This document shows positions 1 to 8,115 of a DNA stretch of 11,928 nucleotides, piece by piece. Below the pieces are notes generated by a model. It saw nothing but the letters and a program-made list of their open reading frames with translations. It ran no database searches and was not told where the DNA came from. The stretch covers positions 1 to 11,928 of the forward strand of contig JBEKNT010000198.1 of the NCBI GenBank assembly GCA_049522565.1, written 5' to 3'. The position numbers and the translations under genes are program-made. Origin of the DNA: JASHVB01 sp049522565 (lineage in GTDB: Bacteria > Pseudomonadota > Alphaproteobacteria > Acetobacterales > Acetobacteraceae). Numbering within the stretch: the stretch's first letter is position 1; every line of letters begins with the position of its first letter.

Positions 1-535
1 CCGCCGCCGGCTGCGGCAGTGCGGCAGCGCCAGCCGGACGCGACACCTGCCCCAGTGGCCGTGGCGGCGGAAGCACCCCCGCCGGCGGATTGGCCGCCGC
101 GCGTCCCTCGGACACCGGCTCGGAGTCCGCCGCTTCGACTGGTCGGGATGTCCCGGCCGCCACGCCTGCATCACGTTGTTGCGCGGCCGGAGCCGATCCA
201 GCCTGCTGCGCCGGCGCAGTCTGGGCTGGGCTCGCCGCCGGGGCCTGTGGCGGCGGTGCCGGCCGCGCCAACGCTCCAGTCGGTGCAGCCGCCTTCGCCC
301 CGGCTTCCAGCAACGCCAACAGCGCACCCACCTCCACCTCGCCGCCTTCGGGCACCGCGATCGAGGTCAGCACGCCCGCCGCCGGCGCAGTCACTTCCAC
401 CGTGACCTTGTCGGTCTCCAGCTCCACCAGTGGCTCGTCCACGGCGACCGCATCGCCTGCATGCTTCATCCAACGCGCAACGGTAGCCGAGGTGACGCTC
501 TCACCCAGCGTGGGCACCTTGATCTCCGTCGCCAT
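1..535 (-). CDS. sucB: 2-oxoglutarate dehydrogenase E2 (dihydrolipoyl succinyltransferase), N-terminal part
   Basis: E2 core subunit of the 2-oxoglutarate dehydrogenase complex of the TCA cycle. It accepts the succinyl group from E1 on a swinging lipoyl arm and transfers it to CoA. The protein starts MATEIKVPTLGESV, the classic opening of an E2 lipoyl domain, and the lipoylation motif ETDKV is present with the target lysine at residue 43. The lipoyl domain ends near residue 78 (ALLALLEAG). From there to the window edge (residue 178) the chain is a low-complexity Ala/Pro/Gln linker; the E3-binding and catalytic domains lie outside the window. The start at 535 is supported by a GAGGAG ribosome site 6 nt upstream (minus strand). 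The gene lies 135 nt downstream of sucA, as expected for a sucAB operon. Pyruvate dehydrogenase E2 is an alternative from the lipoyl domain alone, but the adjacent sucA makes the succinyltransferase much more likely. Confidence 0.93.
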   Translation of the reverse strand, partial: MATEIKVPTLGESVTSATVARWMKHAGDAVAVDEPLVELETDKVTVEVTAPAAGVLTSIAVPEGGEVEVGALLALLEAGAKAAAPTGALARPAPPPQAPAASPAQTAPAQQAGSAPAAQQRDAGVAAGTSRPVEAADSEPVSEGRAAANPPAGVLPPPRPLGQVSRPAGAAALPQPAA

Positions 536-575
536 CCCCTGCTCCTCAGCCGCTGCTCAACCTGACCCTGTAGAT

Positions 576-658
576 GTCATTGCGCGCCAGGCGAAGCAAT
601 CTCCTGCTTGCATTGGTTGGTTACCGCGGGGAGATTGCTTCGCCTGGCTGGCAATGAC
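576..658. repeat. Palindromic repeat in the sucA-sucB gap
   Basis: Two 29-nt arms (576-604 and 630-658) are inverted copies of each other with only two mismatched positions, separated by a 25-nt loop. Each arm begins or ends with the GTCATTGCG / GCAATGAC type sequence and carries GAAGCAATCTCC next to the loop. This composition resembles dispersed palindromic repeats of the GTCATTGCGA...GAAGCAATC type that I recall from many alphaproteobacterial genomes; that resemblance is from memory. The element fills most of the 135-nt gap between the sucA stop and the sucB start, so it would be transcribed as a large hairpin in a sucAB message. It has no downstream T tract in either direction, so a simple intrinsic terminator is unlikely. 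Confidence 0.8.
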
Positions 659-670
659 GGTGGTCGTCCC

Positions 671-3574
<2,904 letters not shown>

Positions 3575-3818
3575 TCGTTATGGACCCCTATCTGCTTGGC
3601 CGCCGCTGCATAAGCCCGCGCGCCCGGGGGCGGAACCCCGCCCGGACCCGCGCTGGATTGCTCCCGTCGCATGTCACCGTTCCGCCACGCCAAGCGCGCC
3701 AGGAGCAGGGGCTGTTGGTGCGTGGAGAGACGGGCTGGCCTGACGGTGGGTAACAGGCGGTGAAGAGCGTGCTGTTTCAGATGCGACGGGATCTCGGCAT
3801 TTCAAGCAACCGCAAACA
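3575..3818 (-). other. sucA upstream leader, no gene seen
   Basis: These 244 nt precede sucA on the minus strand. No open frame here has a credible protein sequence. The stretch contains the sucA ribosome site near 3585 and a small hairpin at 3628-3643 (arms GGGCGG / CCGCCC, 4-nt loop) that would sit in the sucA 5' leader. A promoter for sucA is expected here or beyond the repeat block at 3819-4019, but I could not pick a convincing -35/-10 pair: TTGAAA-like sequence occurs near the left end of the repeat block without a good -10 partner. Confidence 0.4.
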
Positions 3819-4019
3819 ACCTCTCCCGCGTTGCGGGAGAGGTCGAGGCGCTACAGCGCCGAGGATGCGGGTGCGGCGGGTTTGCACCGTCTTGCCGCAC
3901 ACCGCCTTGCAGGTCGGCCGACGGGCGCCGCGGCCTCACCCGCCGCTGCGCGGCGACCCCCGGGTCAAGCGCCCGGGGGAATGCCCCACTCTCCCGTGCA
4001 AACCACGCGCGGGAGAGGT
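3819..4019. repeat. 201-bp hairpin-rich repeat block with 12-bp inverted ends
   Basis: The block is bounded by ACCTCTCCCGCG (3819-3830) and its exact inverse CGCGGGAGAGGT (4008-4019). Inside are several perfect stem-loops: 3819-3843 (11-bp arms, 3-nt loop), 3847-3860 (GGCGCT/AGCGCC), CGCCGC/GCGGCG around 3940-3955, CCCCCGGG/CCCGGGGG around 3957-3979 with a 7-nt loop, and CTCTCCCG/CGGGAGAG at 3989-4017. No frame across the block reads like protein. The pattern is that of a compound REP/BIME-type or small MITE-like non-coding repeat. It begins 6 nt beyond the DUF2852 stop, so the last hairpin could also stabilise or end that transcript, although no T run follows it. Confidence 0.65.
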
Positions 4020-4025
4020 CTTGTC

Positions 4026-4622
4026 TTACCCTTGCGGCGACGGCCCGTACGATTGCTGCTGCGGCGCGGACGGACGCTGGCGCAGCTCGGCCATGAACTG
4101 ATCGAACTCGGCCTTGTCCTTGGCGAAGCGCAGCCGGTCGAGGAACGTCCCGAACTCCTTTTGCTCTTCCTCCAGCCGGCGCAGCGTCTCGGCGCGATAC
4201 TCGTCGAACGCCCGGTTGCCGCTGCTCGGCGGCGCCGACTGCGCAGGCGCCGGTGCGCCACCGCCACCACCCCAGAAGCCCTTCCAACTGGCCCATGGCG
4301 GTGCGCCACCCCCCTGCCATCCGCCTCCCGGGAAGCCTCCGCGGCGGCCATATCCCCAACAACCCATGCGTCGACTCCCCATTGTGCACAACAGCACGGC
4401 CAGCCCGACCGGCCACCAGAACATGAAGCCCAGGATCATCGCGACGATCCAAAGCGGCCGCGTGGCATAGCGCCATTGTCCGTTCCAGTACCAGGTTGCC
4501 GCGTCCTGATAGCCACCAGCATTGCCCCAAGGAGCATCCGGCCCGGAGCCGGCACCGGGGCCCCAGGGCGCACCTCCCACGCCCGGGTTGCCGTACCCAG
4601 AGTGGTCCGTCGCTGTGGCCAT
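4026..4622 (-). CDS. DUF2852 family membrane protein
   Basis: Protein of unknown function resembling the DUF2852 family that I associate with alphaproteobacteria. With the start chosen here it has 198 residues: a Gly/Pro-rich N-terminus (1-45), one hydrophobic, Trp-rich membrane segment (about 55-80, WIVAMILGFMFWWPVGLAVLL), a Gly/Trp/Pro-rich low-complexity middle (83-125), and a charged helical C-terminus (138-181; AFDEYRAETLRRLEEEQKEF...), the most family-typical part. An upstream in-frame ATG would add 24 residues, but they overlap the promoter and operator. The ATG at 4622 has a GAGG ribosome site at 4629-4632 spaced 6 nt away and is preferred. The gene has its own promoter carrying a TetR-type palindrome, so it is probably controlled by the tetR gene just upstream. 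The function is unknown; a membrane-anchored envelope role is only an inference. Confidence 0.82.
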   Translation of the reverse strand: MATATDHSGYGNPGVGGAPWGPGAGSGPDAPWGNAGGYQDAATWYWNGQWRYATRPLWIVAMILGFMFWWPVGLAVLLCTMGSRRMGCWGYGRRGGFPGGGWQGGGAPPWASWKGFWGGGGGAPAPAQSAPPSSGNRAFDEYRAETLRRLEEEQKEFGTFLDRLRFAKDKAEFDQFMAELRQRPSAPQQQSYGPSPQG

Positions 4623-4632
4623 GGAAGACCTC

Positions 4633-4657
4633 ATGTGAATGTAAGATACATTTACAT
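4633..4657. promoter_or_regulatory. 25-bp palindromic operator, probable TetR site, at the DUF2852 promoter
   Basis: On the minus strand the site reads ATGT-A-AATGTA-TCT-TACATT-C-ACAT. Ten of twelve base pairs are symmetric. It can be read as two overlapping 19-bp sites offset by 6 bp, each of form ATGTAW-N7-TYACAT. The same 19-bp pattern recurs at the start of the nearby tetR gene (5392-5410). It overlaps the proposed -10 region and lies just upstream of the DUF2852 ribosome site, a repressor position. Assignment to the tetR gene at 4740-5393 is an inference from proximity and the shared motif. Confidence 0.65.
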
Positions 4658-4682
4658 ATACGCTGGCCGATCCGCCCGTCAA
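4655..4682 (-). promoter_or_regulatory. Putative sigma-70 promoter of the DUF2852 gene
   Basis: On the minus strand, TTGACG (4677-4682) is followed after 16 nt by TATATG (4655-4660); TATGTA at 18 nt is an alternative -10. Transcription would start inside or just after the palindrome at 4633-4657, about 30 nt before the DUF2852 ATG. The promoter lies between the tetR stop and DUF2852, so DUF2852 need not depend on tetR transcription. Confidence 0.5.
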
Positions 4683-4739
4683 GCACTTTCGCAACGCGTC
4701 GTCAGAACCGCGGCCGCGCCCAAGCGGCGTGCACCGCCC

Positions 4740-5393
4740 TCACCCGGCTGCCGGTTTGCCGCCCGCCAGACCAAGCCCCTGCAAATACACCAGCACTCCG
4801 GCCTCCAGCAGTTCCTCCGGCGACATCGGCAGCTTCCGCCGTGACGGGCCGCCGCGCACGAACAACGCGGCGATGCCGTGTGCCAACCCCCAGATATGCA
4901 GCGCGATCATCAGCGACGGCGGGCGGCGTTCCCGCGGCAGCGCGGCGACCAGTTGGTCCGCGGCCTCGCGCAGCACCGCGAAGGCGCGGTCGCCGGCGGA
5001 CAGCAGGGCGGGGTGGGCGTCGAAGGAGATATGCGCCTCGAACATGGCGGCGTAGTGGGCGGGTTCGTTCCGCGCGAAGGCCAGGTAGGCGCGGCCGATC
5101 GCTTCGAACGCGCGCAGCTTGTCGGGACGGCCGCCGTTCCAGGCGGCGGCGAGCGCGACGGCGAAGCGCTCCAGGCCGCGCAGTGCGACCTCCGCCAGCA
5201 GGGCCTCGGCGTCGCGGAAATGCCGGTAGGGGGCGGCAGGACTGACGCCGGCCAGTCGCGCCGCCTCGGCGATGGTGAAGCCGGCGGGACCTTTCTCCGC
5301 GATCAATGCCGTGGCGGCCTCGACCAGCGCCTCGCGCAGATTGCCGTGGTGATAGCCGCGCCGCTCGAATCCGCCCTGCCCTGCCCAGCTCAT
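4740..5393 (-). CDS. TetR/AcrR-family transcriptional regulator with WHG-type C-terminal domain
   Basis: One-component DNA-binding regulator of 217 residues, a normal TetR length. The N-terminal helix-turn-helix is clear: GNLREALVEAATALIAEKG (17-35) then FTIAEAARLAGVSPAAPYRHF (39-59) and the following helix to about 70. The C-terminal ligand/dimer domain contains IWGLAHGIAALF with W168, H172 and G173, the signature after which the WHG (TetR_C_33) domain is named. The ligand cannot be read from sequence. The gene precedes DUF2852 in the same direction with a 117-nt gap containing a separate promoter. The first ATG (5393) has no good ribosome site; its AT bases are part of a 19-bp operator-like palindrome, so the message may be leaderless or the site may act on its own transcription. 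It probably represses itself and DUF2852. A role for the efflux operon at 8116 is not supported by a matching operator there. Confidence 0.88.
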   Translation of the reverse strand: MSWAGQGGFERRGYHHGNLREALVEAATALIAEKGPAGFTIAEAARLAGVSPAAPYRHFRDAEALLAEVALRGLERFAVALAAAWNGGRPDKLRAFEAIGRAYLAFARNEPAHYAAMFEAHISFDAHPALLSAGDRAFAVLREAADQLVAALPRERRPPSLMIALHIWGLAHGIAALFVRGGPSRRKLPMSPEELLEAGVLVYLQGLGLAGGKPAAG

Positions 5394-5410
5394 GTGACGG
5401 AGCTTTACAT
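5392..5410. promoter_or_regulatory. 19-bp operator-like inverted repeat at the tetR start
   Basis: On the minus strand the site reads ATGTAA-AGCTCCG-TCACAT, the same ATGTAW-N7-TYACAT layout found twice in the DUF2852 promoter palindrome. It overlaps the first bases of the tetR ATG, a position suited to autorepression. The inner symmetry is weaker than at 4633-4657. Confidence 0.5.
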
Positions 5411-5751
5411 CAGGCGGCGGCCGGTTCCCAGCCGGCCGATCGGCTTGCGGCGGCTCGGCGTCGGTGGCGCGTGCCGGGACGGCTCATCGCGCCTGTCGGC
5501 TCCCCGTACGATGCCTGCGATCTGGACGCCGCTCGATTGAACGCCGTAGCAGCGCAGCACTGCCATGGCGGCGCAGCCGCAGCGAATATTGGCCTTTCCC
5601 GCCTTGCTCCCGGACTGTGTCGCGATCCAAAGAGCCGATGTGCTTGTCAGGTTCGCCAGGTAGACTGTAAATTGACCGTGTCATTCCACCGTGCAAACAT
5701 CCAAACCATCTATGCCAACTGCCAATACCGCATGTCTCGTGGAGGAGCTTG
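5411..5751. other. Intergenic region between tetR and the adenylating enzyme
   Basis: About 340 bp separate the tetR start from the start of the plus-strand AMP-binding gene. Short open frames on both strands give Arg/Ser/Cys-rich sequences without recognisable domains, and I call none. Visible items: a GGCCGG/CCGGCC stem-loop at 5419-5437, a possible plus-strand promoter with TTGACC (5672-5677), a 17-nt spacer and a weak AAACAT -10 (5695-5700), and a strong GGAGGAG ribosome site at 5741-5747. From about 5640 onward the base composition is visibly more AT-rich than in the flanking genes on either side. Confidence 0.45.
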
Positions 5752-7521
5752 GTGCCGCCGATGCTGGAACCGCTCCGTACCCCTGAACGCATGGCGGCTG
5801 GCTCGGCTTGGATCGAGCCGGCCGAGGTGCCGCTCGACCGCGATGGTCCTGCGGAAGTGCCCTTTGATCCCCCACCCGCCGATTTCGTCGAGCGGCCGAT
5901 CCATGCACTGTTCGAGATCGTTGCGGCGCGCCACGCGGCTGCCTTTGCGCTGGCGGACGGTTTCGGGAAACTGACCTACGCCGAGGTCCAGTCAGCGGTT
6001 TCCCTGCTGGCCGGCGAGATCGCCACGCGCATTCCCCGCGGCAGTGCTGTTGCGGTGCTGCTGCCGAACGTTGCGGCAAGTGTGATTGGCGTTCTGGCCT
6101 GCCTTGCCGCCGGTCGCTGCTGTCTCGTACTGAATGCCGATCATCCCGCGGAACGCAACGCCGCGATCCTGCGGGACGCCGATGTCCGCGCGGTCGTTGT
6201 CAAGGACCACACCTGCGTCGAACTCTCGCTGGTGCCTGATGACGTCGCTCGCATTGTTATCGCTGGTGCTCGCAACGTACCAGGCGATGCTGCCGCCGCA
6301 TCGTGGCGGCCAACGCCGGTCGGACCGGATGAGCCGGCAATCGTGCTTTACACCTCGGGAAGTACTGGACAGCCGAAGGGCGTGGTCCTCTCGCAAGCTA
6401 CGATCCTGACGCGCGTACGCAACAACATCCTGTCCATGCATCTCAACAGCGGCGATCGTTTCCTGTCGCTGGGCGCGCTCGGCACCACGGCCGGCCTGGT
6501 CGCGAGCGTTGTGGCGCTGTTGGGCGGGTCGATGCAGTTCGTCACATCGGCCTCCGCGTCGGGCGTAACCTCCCTTCTCTTGCTTGTTCGCAACGAGAGA
6601 ATGACGATTCTCTGGGGTGTGCCGGCGCTCTTGCGCTTGCTCTTTGAGGTTGACGGTGCCCGCGATGCTCTCGGCAGCCTTCGCCTGGTCCGGACTTTCG
6701 GCGACCGGTTGCTGCAAGCCGATCTCCAGAGATGGCGCGCGGTGCTGCCGAACTCTTGTCACATCGCCATCACCTACGGTCAGACCGAGGTTACCGCTGC
6801 ACAGTGGTTTGTTCCGACGATGTTCGCCAGTGACGAGGCCGCGTTGCCCACGGGCTATCTGTTGCCCGAGCATCAGTTCGCCGTCGTCGATGCAGCCGGC
6901 CGTCCCGTGGACGACGGCGGGATCGGCGAACTTGTCCTGCGCAGCCGGTACGTCGCGCTGGGCACGTGGGAGCATGGACGATGCGCCACTGGGCGCGCCC
7001 GGCCCGATCCATCCGAGCCGCATTTGCGCGTTCTTCCGACGGGAGATCTCGTGCGGCTCCGCCCGGATGGTCTGCTGCAAGTCATCGGCCGGCGCGACCG
7101 CCAGGTAAAGATACGCGGCCAACGGGTTGAGCCGGCAGAGATCGAGGACGCCCTGCGTCGGGTGTCCGGCGTGGCCGATGCGGCGATTGCCACGAAATGC
7201 CGCGGCGAGGAAACCAGTCTTCTCGCGTTCATCGTTGCCGACGCTCCGGGCGATACGGCTCTGTTGGACCGGGTGCGCGCCGCTGTCAGGATGGCGTTGC
7301 CAAATTATATGCAGCCGGCGCGCGTGCTTCTGATTGATCGGCTACCCCTCCTGCCGGGCGGGAAGGTGGACGATCGAGCGCTCCTGGCGATCGAAGCGGT
7401 GACACCGCGGCGGCCATCGCCTGTCGCACACGCGCCTGAGGCCTCGTTCCGTGCACGTGGTGTGGCGGCGCGCGCGTGGCGGCGCGGGTTGGACCGGTTT
7501 CGACGATTGACAGGCTGTTGA
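5752..7521 (+). CDS. Stand-alone AMP-binding (adenylate-forming) enzyme, NRPS A-domain-like
   Basis: A 589-residue ANL-superfamily enzyme expected to activate a carboxylic or amino acid as its acyl-adenylate. Core motifs are intact: TSGSTGQPKG (201-210, ATP-binding loop), YGQTE (342-346), TGD (430-432), hinge and lid motif GRRDRQVKIRGQRVE (446-460), and LPLLPGGKVDD with the expected catalytic lysine K538. The N-terminal part (PIHALFEIVAARH...LTYAEVQ) is typical of NRPS/acyl-ligase adenylation domains. The usual A4 substrate-pocket segment is unlike amino-acid A domains (LGALGTTAGLV), so the substrate is not predictable. No condensation, carrier or thioesterase domain is joined. The last 35 residues are Arg-rich and vaguely resemble the start of a carrier domain. 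GTG at 5752 is chosen because GGAGG lies 6 nt upstream; ATG 5761 is too far away and TTG 5749 too close. Codon use is less GC-rich at third positions than in sucA or the efflux genes, suggesting horizontal acquisition. Confidence 0.85.
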   Translation: MPPMLEPLRTPERMAAGSAWIEPAEVPLDRDGPAEVPFDPPPADFVERPIHALFEIVAARHAAAFALADGFGKLTYAEVQSAVSLLAGEIATRIPRGSAVAVLLPNVAASVIGVLACLAAGRCCLVLNADHPAERNAAILRDADVRAVVVKDHTCVELSLVPDDVARIVIAGARNVPGDAAAASWRPTPVGPDEPAIVLYTSGSTGQPKGVVLSQATILTRVRNNILSMHLNSGDRFLSLGALGTTAGLVASVVALLGGSMQFVTSASASGVTSLLLLVRNERMTILWGVPALLRLLFEVDGARDALGSLRLVRTFGDRLLQADLQRWRAVLPNSCHIAITYGQTEVTAAQWFVPTMFASDEAALPTGYLLPEHQFAVVDAAGRPVDDGGIGELVLRSRYVALGTWEHGRCATGRARPDPSEPHLRVLPTGDLVRLRPDGLLQVIGRRDRQVKIRGQRVEPAEIEDALRRVSGVADAAIATKCRGEETSLLAFIVADAPGDTALLDRVRAAVRMALPNYMQPARVLLIDRLPLLPGGKVDDRALLAIEAVTPRRPSPVAHAPEASFRARGVAARAWRRGLDRFRRLTGC

Positions 7522-7655
7522 GCGGCAAGAAGCCCAGACACTGCCGTACCGTCGCGCGCTGCGACGCCAATCCAGTGCGGCCCTCAGGCGGATTGAATCA
7601 TCGACTTCAAGGGCAGTCGTGAAGCGGCTGACACAACTGCACCGTGCCAGCAAAT

Positions 7656-7673
7656 CTATACCGATCGGTATAG
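7656..7673. promoter_or_regulatory. Perfect 18-bp palindrome, TetR-type operator candidate
   Basis: CTATACCGATCGGTATAG is its own reverse complement over all 18 bases. The TATACCG..CGGTATA layout is the kind bound by several TetR-family repressors. A TATAGT sequence suitable as a -10 overlaps its right end, but no good -35 is seen. No regulator gene adjoins it, and it differs from the ATGTAW-N7-TYACAT sites near the tetR gene, so its regulator is unknown. It lies 443 bp upstream of the efflux operon. Confidence 0.45.
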
Positions 7674-8024
7674 TCCGCGCGATAGGTCCCCAACGACCGC
7701 ATTCCCAGTTTGCCGGCATGTGGGGCCTTGGTGCAGAGCCTCAGTCTCCTGCTCTTGGACGACCAATCAAGGTGAAGCGGTGACTCGGCGACAAAGGGTG
7801 TGCGTCTTTGGCAAAGATGGAGAATCGGGCCTTGAGCAAAAACCACGAGCATCGCGCGGGGTGTCCTCAGACCTTCTGCCGGCTCGCTGCCGAGCCCGGG
7901 TAACGGTCGGTTCCATGTCGAGCCAGATATGGCCGCGCCGGGCAAGACCATGCGAAACAGATGACACCGCGATTAACTGGCTGACAGAATCTTCACAATC
8001 CCGCACCTGACGAAAAGGTAAGCA

Positions 8025-8046
8025 AGACCTGTCAGATGCAAGGTCT
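8025..8046. promoter_or_regulatory. Inverted repeat upstream of the efflux operon
   Basis: AGACCT (8025-8030) and AGGTCT (8041-8046) are exact inverses separated by 10 nt. A TATATT hexamer (8046-8051) abuts the right arm and could be the -10 of the efflux operon, about 65 nt before the adaptor start, though no good -35 precedes it. The layout would fit a repressor site over a promoter, but short arms like these also occur by chance. Confidence 0.3.
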
Positions 8047-8115
8047 ATATTCGGCACTGCGTCGCCCGCGACAACCGCGCGGCCAGGCTATGTCGGGAAT
8101 CAGGAAGCACAATAC

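Larger units (their letters stand above)
7522..8115. other. Long intergenic region, possibly with gene remnants
   Basis: About 590 bp lie between the adenylating enzyme and the efflux operon without a convincing gene. Open frames of about 80-125 codons exist on both strands, but their translations show no recognisable domain or plausible composition. Just after the stop, another frame reads STIDRLLSG and a third reads QEAQTL, loosely like a carrier protein broken by frameshifts. Further items are a small stem at 7550-7566 (CGTCGC/GCGACG), the perfect palindrome at 7656-7673, a stem at 7881-7896 (GGCTCG/CGAGCC), and an inverted repeat at 8025-8046. Composition from about 7740 to 8050 is less GC-rich than in the genes to the right. 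Confidence 0.4.

Noticed and set aside
3802..4686. 294-codon minus-strand open frame overlapping DUF2852 in another frame
   Set aside because: It runs through the hairpin-rich repeat block and has Arg/Gly-rich filler sequence; the DUF2852 frame has a ribosome site, a membrane segment and family features.
7720..8010. 96-codon plus-strand open frame in the same gap
   Set aside because: No recognisable sequence features and no supporting start site; ends 105 bp before the adaptor start.
7607..8057. Minus-strand open frames of 96-125 codons in the gap before the efflux operon
   Set aside because: No domain, no convincing ribosome site, and odd composition; judged chance open frames.
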